Positions 8,525 through 17,377 of a stretch of DNA of 64,000 bases are shown in pieces. The notes under the pieces were generated by a model. The model was not told the origin of the DNA, searched no databases, and worked only from the letters and a program-made list of their open reading frames with translations. The stretch is taken from the NCBI GenBank assembly GCA_047636495.1, contig JBLILH010000011.1, positions 37,873 to 101,872 on the forward strand, read 5' to 3'. The stretch is from Endobugula sp047636495. Its GTDB lineage: Bacteria > Pseudomonadota > Gammaproteobacteria > Pseudomonadales > Cellvibrionaceae. Position 1 is the first letter of the stretch, and every line of letters begins with the position of its first letter. A program made the translations under genes and the position numbers.

Positions 8525-9440
8525 ATGAAAATAAAAATGCTGGTGTCAAAAATCGGTTTACTTATCGTTACCTTACTTGGCTAACAAGGTTGCGTGTTTA
8601 GCATTGTTGATGGAGTTACACCAACAGAAGGTTATGCGTTATAAGATGATATTGCCCATGGCGATTCTATTCGTCAACGATTGGATGTATATGTTCCTCA
8701 AAAAACTCAACAGTAAGACATTAACGATGTTGTTTTTTATGGCGGAGCTTGGGCGAATGGAAATAAGCAGGATTATCGCTTCGTTGCACAGGCGCGGTCT
8801 AATGAAGGTTATCAAATTGTCGTGCCTGAATACCGTGTAATATCCTGAGGGGTTATTCCCAGAATTTATGGCAGATGCAGCACAAGCTTTAGCGTGGACA
8901 GCACAGTGTACCAATCAACCTATCGTGCTGATGAGGCACTCGGCAGGCGCACATATTGAAGCGATACTCGCACTAGATGATCAGTGCCGCCAGCGTGTGG
9001 GTGTTGCCCATACGGGTATAGCTGGGCTAGTGGGGCTATCGGGGCCTTATGATTTCTCGCCACTAAAAGATGAACGTGTAAACATAATTTTTAGTGCAGC
9101 TAATGCTATAGCGCACACACAGCCCACTAATTACGTGACGCCATTAGCACCGCCCACGCTAGTACTCCATGGCACCCGCGAAATTACTGTCAAACCTTTT
9201 AACAGCGAGCGCTTAGCGAAAAAGCTCAGTGACCCAAGGGTATCAACCACGCTAAAATGGTATCCCAATTCTGGTCATGCTGCCATTGTCGGCGCATTAT
9301 CTATTCCACTGCGTGAGCAGTTACCTGTACTAACTGATATTAATGCTTTTTTACAGGGACCTGTAAGCAAACACTCTGCGAGCAATCGCTATCAACCGTC
9401 TGGGATAAATAGAAGCCTATACATAAAAACGGGCATCTAA
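8525..9440 (+). pseudogene. Alpha/beta-hydrolase lipoprotein, decayed
   Basis: From ATG 8525 a lipoprotein-type signal (MKIKMLVSKIGLLIVTLLG) runs into TAA, then QGC as a lipobox. Further in-frame stops follow after EGYAL, after QKTQQ and after YRVIS, the last with a frame change. In between are hydrolase segments: DVVFYGGAWANGN (oxyanion HGGxW-like), YQIVVPEYRV, then in the new frame MRHSAGAH (nucleophile elbow, GHSAG with G changed to R), GLSGPYDF, LVLHGTREITVKP (acid) and YPNSGHAA (His). At least four lesions, so non-functional. Relatives are membrane-anchored esterases or lipases. Confidence 0.85.
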
Positions 9441-9449
9441 GATGCCCGT
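9429..9449 (-). terminator. Rho-independent terminator of the dctPQM operon
   Basis: Perfect 9-bp stem ACGGGCATC / GATGCCCGT with TAA loop. On the minus strand it is followed by TTTTATGT. It lies about 33 bp beyond the dctM stop and overlaps the end of the hydrolase relic. Confidence 0.8.
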
Positions 9450-9481
9450 TAAGGTAGTGTCTATATTATTTATTGACGACA

Positions 9482-10888
9482 CTACACCATACCCATAATC
9501 CCCGGCAGCCATAAAACAATGCTTGGGAAGCTGATAAGTACACCAATCGTCACCATATCAGCGAAGAAGAACGGCGTAACGCCCTTAAAAACATCCTGTA
9601 CGGTAAGTTCGGGGCGGACACCCGCGACGACAAAACAGTTAAGCCCAATGGGGGGCGTGATGAGGCAGAATTCGGCCATCTTCACCACAATAATCCCGAA
9701 CCAAATGGCGCACCCCGTGGCGCTTACGCCAAAGGCGGAGTCTACCGCACTCACATCTACACCACCGTTTAAGGCAATCACCGCAGGGAATACTACCGGT
9801 AGCGTAAGCAACAGCATCCCAATGGCATCCATAAACATCCCTAGCACAGCATAAGCGAGTAAGATCAGTAATAGTGTCATCATCGGGTTTTGCTCAAGCC
9901 CAGCAATCCAGTCAGAAAACGCATGAGGTAAATCAGCAAAGCCTAAGAAGCGTACGTACAACAATACACCCCAAATAATCGTAAAAATCATTACGGTGAG
10001 CTTGCCAGCTTCCATCAATGCGCCTTTCATATTCTCCCATTTCATGCCCTTATAAACGGCCATGCAGAACACCACAAATGCCCCTAGCGCGCCTGCTTCG
10101 GTAGGGGTTCCCCAGCCACCATAAACACTAAAAATAATAATAAATATTACAAAGAAAATGGGCAATGTCGGTGGCAAAGACTCAAAGCGTTGTTTCCATG
10201 TAAAGCCTTTAATCGGTGGGCCATATTTTTTGTTACTCATCGCCAAACCAATAACCAAGAAAGCATAAATAATAGCTGATACTGCACCGGGTAAAAAACC
10301 AGCCATCAATAAAGCGCCCACGTCTTGCTCAACAATAATGGCGTAGATAACCAAAATAGCCGAAGGTGGAATAAGTGACGCCAGCGTACCCGATGCGGCG
10401 ACGACACCGGCAGCAAAGCATTTGTCATAACCTAGGCGTAACATTTCTGGAATCGCAATACGCGCGAATACTGCAGATGTAGCAACTGATGCACCCGAAA
10501 CCGCCGCAAACCCAGCAGTTGAAAATACGGTCGCTAACGCCATTCCGCCGGGTAACCAACCTACCCAACGTTTTGCCGCTTCAAATAACGCCTTCGTTAA
10601 ACCCGCATAATAGGCAAGAAAGCCAATAAGAATAAACACCGGGATAAGGGATAATGCAGAGGTAGATACTTTGGAATGGGGGACGGTACCTGCCATTTTC
10701 AAAGCCACCACAAAGCCGCGCTCAAAACCCATCTTAGCCGAAAAATACCATACCAAGCCTAAAAAGCCAGCGGTAGCAGCGGCATAGGCAACACGCACAC
10801 CAATGAGTACGGCAAATAGCATAACGCCCGTCACCCATAAACCCATATCAATAGGGGCAATATCCATCATCGAATCTAACAGGCTCAT
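9482..10888 (-). CDS. dctM: TRAP transporter large permease, DctM family
   Basis: A 468-residue multi-pass inner-membrane protein of the DctM/SiaM family, the Na+-coupled translocation subunit of tripartite periplasmic transporters. It has about 12 hydrophobic helices and family motifs such as STAGFAAVSGASVATSA and ASGTLASLIPPSA in the first half, and GMFMDAIGMLLLTLPVVFP and ITPPIGLNCFVV in the second. Its start overlaps dctQ by 4 bp (ATGA), so translation is coupled. The substrate cannot be read from this subunit. Confidence 0.94.
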   Translation of the reverse strand: MSLLDSMMDIAPIDMGLWVTGVMLFAVLIGVRVAYAAATAGFLGLVWYFSAKMGFERGFVVALKMAGTVPHSKVSTSALSLIPVFILIGFLAYYAGLTKALFEAAKRWVGWLPGGMALATVFSTAGFAAVSGASVATSAVFARIAIPEMLRLGYDKCFAAGVVAASGTLASLIPPSAILVIYAIIVEQDVGALLMAGFLPGAVSAIIYAFLVIGLAMSNKKYGPPIKGFTWKQRFESLPPTLPIFFVIFIIIFSVYGGWGTPTEAGALGAFVVFCMAVYKGMKWENMKGALMEAGKLTVMIFTIIWGVLLYVRFLGFADLPHAFSDWIAGLEQNPMMTLLLILLAYAVLGMFMDAIGMLLLTLPVVFPAVIALNGGVDVSAVDSAFGVSATGCAIWFGIIVVKMAEFCLITPPIGLNCFVVAGVRPELTVQDVFKGVTPFFFADMVTIGVLISFPSIVLWLPGIMGMV

Positions 10889-11535
10889 TTTGTTTCTCCT
10901 GCAGTCGTATCAGTATCAGTATCATATTGAGAGCCCGATACAGTCGCCGCTTCTTTTGCGGCTTGCGTGGCGACATCTTCAATAAGCGGTACACCAATAG
11001 GGTTATTACCACCCTCTTTAATAGCGCGGGCATAAGCCCACAACTGAATGAGCAAACGCAGTGACAATAGGCCGAAGGCAACAGGCACAATCAACTTGGC
11101 TGGCCATGTTGGCAGCTCAATATCAAACGAGCTGTCGCCGTTTGTCCAGGCGCGTAAAAAATGCACGTAAGACCCGTAGGTAAGTAGCAGAGTCATTACC
11201 AACATAATGAATGTTGATATAAATTCAGATATCCACAAGACGCGACCACGGAGTGACCCGACAAGAATATCCATACGGATATGCCCGCCTTCACGCTGAC
11301 AATATGCAATACCTAGAAAGGCAAAGAATGCCATCGACTGCTCAGTCCAGTCAATATAACCCGCCACAGGAAGGTCAAGTAGCTTGCGCCCTAGAACATT
11401 GGCCACCGCGAGTAAAACGACAGCAAAGATAACGGTGCCTCCGAGTAGGTTAAAAACGGATTCAAACTTAAATAGTAGCCGATCAGATCGACTTAATAGC
11501 GAGCCGTCCTCTCTAACATTTGAAGCACTAGACAT
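10885..11535 (-). CDS. dctQ: TRAP transporter small permease, DctQ family
   Basis: A 216-residue protein with four TM helices (about 30-50, 70-90, 108-130, 150-172) and the family segment GIAYCQREGGHIRMDIL. It forms the membrane complex with DctM. The C-terminal tail of about 40 residues is polar and ends in a DTDTDTT run encoded by a short repeat. It lies 233 bp downstream of dctP, with a hairpin in the gap, and overlaps dctM by 4 bp. Start ATG 11535. Confidence 0.9.
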   Translation of the reverse strand: MSSASNVREDGSLLSRSDRLLFKFESVFNLLGGTVIFAVVLLAVANVLGRKLLDLPVAGYIDWTEQSMAFFAFLGIAYCQREGGHIRMDILVGSLRGRVLWISEFISTFIMLVMTLLLTYGSYVHFLRAWTNGDSSFDIELPTWPAKLIVPVAFGLLSLRLLIQLWAYARAIKEGGNNPIGVPLIEDVATQAAKEAATVSGSQYDTDTDTTAGETK

Positions 11536-11711
11536 AACGTGATCTCTCAGGTGGGTGAATAAATGGGGAAGCAGTAGGGTCAGAGTAAGGTTTTATTGAA
11601 TAACAATTAATTATGCCACTGATAAATGTAACGCGAATCAGTACGCAGTTGATAAATACAAATCTAGAGTCATATAAAGCGTTACTCTGATTTAACTTGT
11701 TCTTTAAAAGT

Positions 11712-11740
11712 AAAAAAGCGCCCACTATAAAGTAAGGCGC
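11712..11740 (-). terminator. Possible attenuator between dctP and dctQ
   Basis: On the minus strand GCGCC ... GGCGC forms a 5-bp GC stem with a 13-nt loop, followed by six T. It is placed 30-60 bp after the dctP stop and would let more binding protein than permease be made. The stem is short, so strength is uncertain. Confidence 0.5.
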
Positions 11741-11768
11741 AAAACATCATAATAACAATAGTAACCTA

Positions 11769-12776
11769 TTATTTAGCAAACTCTGCAGCGGTAAAGTCAT
11801 ATAAGGCTTGTGAATCAAACTGACCCTTATATTTCTCGATCCAGTCTGCACGTACCGTCTTCGCAAGCGTATCTAATTCGGTAGCTTGAGAAGCAGTAAA
11901 TGTTAGGCGTTCGATACCTTTTTCAGCAATAGTGTCGTTATACTTGCCGACGACCTCACCTTCATAGTTGTCTACATAATAGTCTAAAGACTCCTGTACC
12001 GAACTTAATAGTGCCGCTTTGTTATCGGCACTTAGTGACTCAAGAGCCCTAGTGTTGACCACGACAGGACAGTTTGCGGTGCCAAGATTAAGGTTAGTCG
12101 TCGCCCACTTACCTGCTTGAATAGAACCAAAGGCTAAATGCGCATGCGGAGCAAAGGCCACCGTATCGATAACACCCGAATCCAATGCTTGACGCACTTC
12201 GTTGGCGGCAACACCGGTTTTAACTGCACCTAATTGACTCATTACACCTGCAATACCACCTGGACCACGTAAGCGTTTGCCGGAAAACTCAGAAAGCGTT
12301 TTAGGTGTGTCACCCACACCAATCAAGTTGTATTGTGGTAATGGCGATGGCATTAGCAGGGTTGCATTCCAGCGAGCCAGATCTTTGGCAACGATAGGAT
12401 GGTTATAAACTGCCTGTGATATTTCCGATAAACGTTGCAACGATACATCTTTGGCAAACGGTAGCTCAGTAACGGTAATAGTCGGATTTTTTGCCGCATG
12501 GTAAAACGAACAGAATTGCGCCATTTCAAACGCACCAAACGAAATGCCGTCTAAGTTTTCTTTATTCTTTGAAAGACCACCGTAAGATATATTGAGCTCA
12601 AACTCTCCATTGGTCTTCGCTGACACTAGCTCAGCTAGTTTCTCAACGTGCTCGGTAAACGCACGACGCTTACTCCATAACGATACATTCCACTCGGTAG
12701 CGGAATACACATCACTCGCGACGAAGCTCAACGTAAGAGCCAACGCTAATGCTACTTTATTTATTTTTTTAAACAT
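11769..12776 (-). CDS. dctP: TRAP transporter periplasmic binding protein, DctP family
   Basis: A 335-residue exported solute receptor. ATG 12776 follows GGAGAACAGC; an upstream TTG in frame is less likely. The signal peptide runs to about residue 25 (ALALTLSFVASDVYSA). The mature protein has DctP features: an early beta strand, ELPFAKDV, then NLIGVGDTPKTLSEFSGKRLRG and the conserved GAVKTGVAANEVRQAL region, where the substrate-carboxylate Arg (R in LRG) is expected. It is the first gene of dctPQM. The ligand is probably an organic acid, but the subgroup is not one I can name. No regulator gene lies beside it. Confidence 0.92.
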   Translation of the reverse strand: MFKKINKVALALALTLSFVASDVYSATEWNVSLWSKRRAFTEHVEKLAELVSAKTNGEFELNISYGGLSKNKENLDGISFGAFEMAQFCSFYHAAKNPTITVTELPFAKDVSLQRLSEISQAVYNHPIVAKDLARWNATLLMPSPLPQYNLIGVGDTPKTLSEFSGKRLRGPGGIAGVMSQLGAVKTGVAANEVRQALDSGVIDTVAFAPHAHLAFGSIQAGKWATTNLNLGTANCPVVVNTRALESLSADNKAALLSSVQESLDYYVDNYEGEVVGKYNDTIAEKGIERLTFTASQATELDTLAKTVRADWIEKYKGQFDSQALYDFTAAEFAK

Positions 12777-13718
12777 GCTGTTCTCCAAAAGATGAATAGT
12801 AATACTTCAGGCACGAAAATACCCTCCTATGTTCGTCTTATCAACGGCTGAGTAGAAGTTTTTTATTGTTTTTAGAGTTTTATTTTTGAAATAAGAATAA
12901 AAACTCTTATTTTATTTCTTTAGAGGAAAGAAAACTCTTGTTTAAAAGTATAGACTATATAATGACTGCATGATGAATGATTAGATGGTATGCGAGGAAT
13001 ATGTGACGTCACTAGCCCCATTAACTTCTTGATATTTATGAGAAAAGCCATCAGAGAAAGAGGGAAAAAACCTTTGCAGTACAATAAATAAATGAAGCTA
13101 TCACTTAATCTTGTCGTTCCGCACAACAGTGATTCTATTTAAGTATGTAACCGATTTTATAGGCAATCACTACAGGGCGAGAGTAAATAAGTGAGATTAA
13201 TAATAGAACAATAAAGAGTTGAAAGCCCGTGTATGTATTGAAAACAGTAAAAAGTGATGTAGGGCACACCGAGGTCTTGCAAATAAAAGCCAGAGTATGT
13301 AACGCCGTTTACTTTTGACGAGAACACGTAAAGGATTGGTAGAGCGGGCAGCTTTAACCGGTAAATTGGAGTGGAGGCGTTGATCATAGATGTAAATATC
13401 CTGCGGCGACATGTGGTGTAGGCATAGAGCATAAAAAAATAGCGAAGAACAAAAATAGTCATCTGGATCGGCTTATATGGGTGTTATTGTAGAATGGCTG
13501 GGTTATTTAATTAATTCAAGAGGTTAGGCAAGGCAGCATTTTTGGTGATAAGAGGGCTGGGGCGCGAAAACTCCTAGAGTGGCGTTGATGCGAGAGGGCC
13601 GGAAGCTTGACGTGATAAGGGGTAGAGGGTATTTTAGGTAATCACAATAAAAAATAGTCGCGCGCCGAAATAGGCAGTCTGGGGCGCGATATACAAATGT
13701 TATAAGCTCAGGTGAGCG
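12777..13718. other. Long intergenic region, no convincing gene
   Basis: About 940 bp. The first 180 bp are very AT-rich and carry the dctP leader or promoter, with an imperfect hairpin around AGAGTTTTATT / AATAAAAACTCT (about 12868-12907) and a GG-N10-GC pair at about 12816-12830 that only weakly resembles a sigma-54 site. The rest has short open frames without family features. At 13658-13689 arms TCGCGCGCC / GGGGCGCGA form a hairpin just before the first cassette, followed by GTTATAAGC. It could be a worn attC or attI edge. No integrase gene is seen. Confidence 0.5.
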
Positions 13719-13916
13719 ATGAAGTATTTTTTTTCTGTAGTATTAAATGTATTGTTTTTGGCGGCTTCGGTGGTCGGGTTAATGTCTACGTGTATGTGGG
13801 GCTGCCCAAATTCCGGCATACAGTTGATGTTCAAAATATCAACGGTATGTTTGTTTGTCAGCTTAGGTATGACTATCTACCTTTGGGTAACAAGTAAAAA
13901 GATAACTAAAAATTAA
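13719..13916 (+). CDS. Small two-TM membrane protein (integron cassette)
   Basis: A 65-residue protein with two hydrophobic stretches (about 3-22 and 38-57) and a basic C-terminus KKITKN. ATG 13719 follows GGTGAGCG. It sits immediately before a well-formed attC site (13946-14063) and in the same direction, which is the layout of a gene cassette. I do not recognise a family. The Cys pair CMWGC lies in the loop between helices. An overlapping frame is open over the same bases but lacks these features. Confidence 0.6.
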   Translation: MKYFFSVVLNVLFLAASVVGLMSTCMWGCPNSGIQLMFKISTVCLFVSLGMTIYLWVTSKKITKN

Positions 13917-13945
13917 GTAAGCACTATCGATATTTGATATCGTGC

Positions 13946-14063
13946 TTATAACAAACGCTTGCAGTCGAGGCCAAACACTACGCGGTTTTTGTGTTACTCG
14001 CTGCGCTCAAACAATAACACAAAAATCGCTCCGTATTTGGCCCAACTGAAGCGGGCGTTATGC
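13946..14063 (+). other. attC recombination site 1 (integron cassette end)
   Basis: The outer boxes are TAACAAACGC (from 13949) and GCGGGCGTTATGC (14051-14063), as in Vibrio-type attC sites. The strand folds almost completely: CGCTTGCAGT pairs with ACTGAAGCG leaving an extrahelical G, GGCCAAA pairs with TTTGGCC, and GCGGTTTTTGTGTTA pairs with TAACACAAAAATCGC. Length about 118 bp. Confidence 0.88.
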
Positions 14064-14078
14064 ATAAAGGATTAATTT

Positions 14079-14438
14079 ATGAGTTTTGATTTAGCTATTT
14101 TTTCAAATTTTGAAGGTGTTACTGGTTCTGAAGTTAAGAAGGTATATAGCGATCTATCGATAAAGTGGAAAAGTACAAAAGAGTTTAAGAGATTTTCAGA
14201 AAAAATATTTGCAAAATATCCACCATTGGAAAATTTGTCTGATGAAGATATCGATTTAAGCCCATGGGCAAGTTGCGACTTATGCGATGGATATATGGTA
14301 TTAGGATTCGTTTCAGACAAAGAAAAATCTGATGAGGGGTTCAATTATGTTTTAGAACAAGCAAATAAAGAGAAATTAATCATCTTAGATCCGCAAGGTG
14401 GAGATGCTTTCGTTGGTGAAGAGAATCTGAAAGATTAA
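14079..14438 (+). CDS. Cassette-borne hypothetical protein
   Basis: A 119-residue soluble acidic protein, AT-rich, starting ATG 14079 only 16 bp after attC 1. Segments such as MSFDLAIF at the start, PWASCDLCDGYMVLGF in the middle and EKLIILDPQGG near the end look like a compact alpha/beta fold common in cassette proteins of unknown function. No catalytic motif could be named; CDLC might bind metal. It is followed within 10 bp by the left part of a second attC, so it forms a full cassette apart from the interrupted site. Confidence 0.75.
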   Translation: MSFDLAIFSNFEGVTGSEVKKVYSDLSIKWKSTKEFKRFSEKIFAKYPPLENLSDEDIDLSPWASCDLCDGYMVLGFVSDKEKSDEGFNYVLEQANKEKLIILDPQGGDAFVGEENLKD

Positions 14439-14440
14439 AA

Positions 14441-14463
14441 GTGCATAACAAGTGACTGTGGTT
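14441..14463 (+). other. attC site 2, interrupted
   Basis: GTGCATAACAAGTGACTGTG has the left attC boxes (TAAC then a spaced GACTG), but the sequence then changes into IS110 DNA. The right boxes are not found on the far side of the IS. Its place right after a cassette gene supports the reading. Confidence 0.55.
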
Positions 14464-15415
14464 CCAAGTCAAGCATTTCCCATTAATTTATATTGTTTTT
14501 TACGCCATTGATTTATCCCAATGGGTTCCACTTTTAACCATCGCATTGAGGATGGTTAATTGTTTTCTCATGCATGCTACCAGCGCCACTTTTTTTGGTT
14601 TTCCTGCAGCGACTAATCGTTTATACATTGGTTTTATTGTAGGATGGCATTGTATCGTCGACATCATGGCCACAAATAATACAGTGCGTACTTTACTCCT
14701 CCCTCCTTTGATATATCGTTTGCCCTGATAACTACCGCTATCTTTATTCATCGGGGCTATACCCACCAGAGAGGCAATTTCTTTTCGATTGAGCCTGCCT
14801 AACTCGGGTAGTTCACTTAAAAGTGTGTAAGTTAATACTTTGCCAACGCCTTTAGCGCTGAGTAAAATATCTCTTTTATTTCTCCACTCAGGCACTTCAT
14901 CAATTAGCTTGTCAAGCTTGTCGTCTTGCTGTGAAACTTCTTTTTGCAACAATTTGAGGACACGATTTAAGCTTGCATGAAGGATTTTTGGGAGTCGTTT
15001 TAAACGATTTTTCTCCATTGTAGACATCTCTAACAGCTGGCTCTTCTGCGAGAAAGTAAGTCACTGATTGCCCTTAGCTTTTCAGGTTTCAGCTCGGTCA
15101 GCCTGGGTTTTAACGCCTCACCAAAATGAGCAATGTCTTGTGTATCCAATTTATCTGTTTTAGCGACTCGACCGGCGGCCTTAGCAAAGTTCCTGACTTG
15201 TGCCGGATTCGCTACCACGACGGGTAAACCTGCGGCACATGCAGCACAAACGAATAGCATTTCTAGTCGCCCAGTGGCTTCGATAATAACCCGTGTTGGC
15301 GGATACGCTTTAAGTTTTTTTATGGCCTCCTTAACCCCTTTATCATCATTAGATACCGAGAAATAAATATCTAAAGGAGTTAAATTGGACACCCACCAGT
15401 AAAAAACCCTGAAAA
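14464..15415 (-). mobile_element. IS110-family (probably IS1111-type) relic inserted in attC
   Basis: About 0.95 kb of IS110-type DNA lying directly inside the left half of an attC. Its transposase is broken at two places (see 14500-15392). Exact ends are uncertain, since IS110 elements lack simple terminal repeats. A subgroup of IS1111 elements is known to target attC sites, which fits this position. Confidence 0.65.
14500..15392 (-). pseudogene. IS110-family transposase, 5'-truncated and frameshifted
   Basis: The N-terminal piece (15030-15392) has the RuvC-like DEDD core: IIEATGRLEMLFV and KTDKLDTQDIAHFGEAL. The first catalytic Asp (the usual DVSK) is absent because the 5' end is lost. The C-terminal piece (14500-15027) has the Tnp_20 region: SAKGVGKVLTYTLLSELPELG, ASLVGIAPMNKDSG and the Ser-containing YIKGGRSKVRTVLF. 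One missing base near 15042 shifts the frame (RRRASC-stop instead of RRRAQLLEM). It would normally act with an IS-encoded bridge RNA. Dead gene. Confidence 0.85.
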
Positions 15416-15569
15416 TATTAAGGTGAATTATTCAACAGTTTGCGTCATCGCTATGAAATTTATTAAAGGCGTCGAGATAAACGCACAAGTTACTCAAAAA
15501 CCCAAATTGTAGGCGAGAGAGACCCGAGATCGTCAATCCAAAATAGAAAGGGTCGTGTTCAGTAGGGGG

Positions 15570-16529
15570 TTAAGCCGTATTTCGGCGGTAGTAAAACTTT
15601 TTATAAAAAAGTTCTTCAAATTTCTGTGTATTGACAACCCATTCGTCCGCATCAATCGCAAGGCGCTGCAATATTGGAAGGAATGTCTCTAGGATAAAGC
15701 CGCGCTTGTCTTGGCGCTGGATACGGCCGGTGGTATCGACAAGGGTAAGGTAATCCTTGTGGCTGAATAACACACCTTTTTGGTTGAGATATTTTACATT
15801 GCCTTCGAGAGCCGCAAGAGGCTTAACGGAAAAGCGTTGAATATAGTGTGGGTTGAAATCAGGGTTGTTTGCCAACGCACGGGCTAAACTAAAGCTTGGC
15901 TTAATGCGTTCTTTGATGCTGGTGTGTTTCGATTGCTCGGGAGTATCCGCCATTTTTGCACGAATAGGGTTTAAGTCGACGTAGGCCATCGCCGTGAGCA
16001 AGGCTTCTTCGGTAAGTAACGGTTGCGACTTGAATCGGCCTTCCCAGAAGCGGCCTGTGCAACTCTCTTCTATATTGGCCTGTCTGGCGATCACTTGATT
16101 TAATTGCTGCATAAACTCGCTAACGCTCGCCAAACGAAGGCGCCAGTCATCGATAATTCGTGTGAGCACGTTCATTTCTGCCACGCTGATAGCGTCACCC
16201 TTTTGGTGTTTTTGAATAAGGAAGGGGCCTTTGTGAATGCAAAGCCAGCGTTGAATCACTTCATCAAAACTCCAACTTTCGCTGGTCGTAGCATCAATTT
16301 TTACGACGATATGGTAGTGGTTACTCATTACAGCATAACTACAAATTTCAATGGCGAATACCGTTGAGAGCAACCGAATGCGGTCTTCGATCCACTGCCT
16401 GCGGTGTTCGTAGCATTGCCCTGTCAGTTTATCGGTGCCGCATAAATAAGAGCGGCGTACGCATCGAGACATAATGTGGTAGTAGGGCGTATCGGCAAGG
16501 GATATTTGTTGGGCGCGAGCTGTCGTCAT
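15570..16529 (-). CDS. REP-associated tyrosine transposase (RAYT, Y1/IS200-like)
   Basis: A 319-residue Y1-transposase-like protein: YYHIMSRCVRRSYLCG at the N-terminus, the metal-binding His pair in SNHYHIVV, then GRFWEGRFKSQPLL and AYVDLNPIRAKM with the candidate Tyr. It is longer than IS200 TnpA because of a C-terminal extension, as in RAYTs. It would cut single-stranded REP hairpins. ATG 16529 has AAGGA 8 nt upstream. REP-like 30-bp copies lie at 16589-16618 and 17134-17163, and a related GGTGGGTGTCC lies in inverse direction near 15388-15400, beyond its 3' end. Appears intact. Confidence 0.88.
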   Translation of the reverse strand: MTTARAQQISLADTPYYHIMSRCVRRSYLCGTDKLTGQCYEHRRQWIEDRIRLLSTVFAIEICSYAVMSNHYHIVVKIDATTSESWSFDEVIQRWLCIHKGPFLIQKHQKGDAISVAEMNVLTRIIDDWRLRLASVSEFMQQLNQVIARQANIEESCTGRFWEGRFKSQPLLTEEALLTAMAYVDLNPIRAKMADTPEQSKHTSIKERIKPSFSLARALANNPDFNPHYIQRFSVKPLAALEGNVKYLNQKGVLFSHKDYLTLVDTTGRIQRQDKRGFILETFLPILQRLAIDADEWVVNTQKFEELFYKKFYYRRNTA

Positions 16530-16588
16530 AAGAAATTCCTTTTCTGTATGGATGAACAGTGTTTATGGTAGCGGCCGGTCACTAAGAT

Positions 16589-16618
16589 GTCAATGCGGAG
16601 TGGGTGTCCTCACCTCCC
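16589..16618 (+). repeat. REP-like repeat, copy 1
   Basis: A 30-bp sequence starting GTCAATGCGGAGTGGGTGTC, identical to that at 17134-17163. GGAG followed by a small GGTG-TCCT-CACC hairpin resembles the GTAG/GGAG-plus-hairpin form of REPs cut by RAYTs. It lies just outside the RAYT gene. Confidence 0.8.
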
Positions 16619-17052
16619 GATTGATTCGCTATTTAATCGATGTCAATCAGCTAGAGAAGGCCGAAACTGAAATAAGGCTCTTTGAAAATGATTTTAAATC
16701 TGAAGGACCTTTAGAGCGCTTCAAAATAATTCTTTTGTTAGCTAGGGCTGAAAGAACAGCTGGGATTCTAGACGAAGATCGAATAGCCATTTTAGAAATG
16801 GCAAGAGAAAAGGCAGTCAAAGCGGTGGACCGCTATAAAAACAATAAAAATATACTGAAGACCTATAGTGATGTTGGCCTAGAGATATACAAGAGATCAC
16901 AGGACTCCAGTGTTTTCGAGGACTCGATGAAACAGCTGAAAGAGGCTGAAACTCGATTGGGTGATCCAGAGATTACTACTTCAATTATTATGTTTGAAAG
17001 ACAGTTTTCGAAATTTCAGTCTGAATTGGCGGAGGCCCCAGATGCACCTTAA
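16619..17052 (+). pseudogene. Helical protein, 5' end replaced by REP element (cassette)
   Basis: About 144 residues open from the end of the REP copy to a TAA lying in attC 3. The sequence is charged and helical (NQLEKAETEIRLFEND, RFKIILLLARAERTAG, KAVKAVDRYKNNKN), like TPR/HEAT-type repeats. There is no natural start; the frame runs back into REP DNA, so the real N-terminus seems lost. An in-frame ATG at 16552 would give a fusion through the REP. No known family recognised. Confidence 0.6.
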
Positions 17053-17117
17053 CAAACGCATGTTGTCGGACTGTTTTTCCGCTGCGCTCCAAGTCAGCCG
17101 CAAATGCGGGCGTTAAG
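17048..17117 (+). other. attC recombination site 3
   Basis: A short attC of about 70 bp: CTTAACAAACGCATG at the left, AATGCGGGCGTTAAGT at the right (GTTAAGT fits GTTRRRY). The inner arms CGCAT-G-TTG ... pair imperfectly, with an extrahelical G, around TTTTTCCGCTGCGCTCC. The stop codon of the preceding frame lies in it, as is common for cassettes. Confidence 0.75.
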
Positions 17118-17133
17118 TTTCTAAGGCGTAATC

Positions 17134-17163
17134 GTCAATGCGGAGTGGGTGTCCTCACCTCCC
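17134..17163 (+). repeat. REP-like repeat, copy 2
   Basis: Identical over 30 bp to 16589-16618 and in the same direction. It begins 17 bp after the attC 3 boundary and again stands where a gene start would be expected. Confidence 0.8.
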
Positions 17164-17372
17164 TTCAAGCCGAAGATGGCGGCTATGGCCTGTTGGGTAT
17201 GAAACAATTTTATCCTGAGTTGTTTGTGGATAAAGCTTGGGGAACGGAGACGGTATTTTCCGCGACGCAAGGTGATATCGAGACATTAGTTATTGATGCG
17301 GCTTATTTAGCTGAGGTGTGGGATGTCGATGAGCATGAGGATGTGCAGCGTTGGATTTCTGGGCAGTACTAA
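17164..17372 (+). pseudogene. C-terminal gene fragment behind a REP copy
   Basis: About 69 codons ending VQRWISGQY. The sequence (GGYGLLGMKQFYPELF, then VIDAAYLAEVW) reads as a real protein end, but its start is replaced by REP DNA. An ATG at 17145 inside the REP could allow a 75-residue product. Family unknown; it might be the tail of an immunity-type or SMI1-like protein, but I cannot support that. Confidence 0.5.
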
Positions 17373-17377
17373 AGAAT

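Noticed and set aside
8525..9440. Idea that TAA codes for glutamine in this organism, since several decayed genes have TAA at Gln positions
   Set aside because: All intact genes in the window end with TAA/TAG/TGA at expected ends and use CAA for Gln.
12816..12830. Sigma-54 promoter for dctP
   Set aside because: Only the GG and GC pairs match; the rest of the consensus is absent, unlike the site at 30603-30618.
13157..13462. A 101-codon minus-strand frame that might have been an integron integrase remnant beside the cassettes
   Set aside because: No tyrosine-recombinase motifs (R, H-x-x-R, Y) could be found in any frame.
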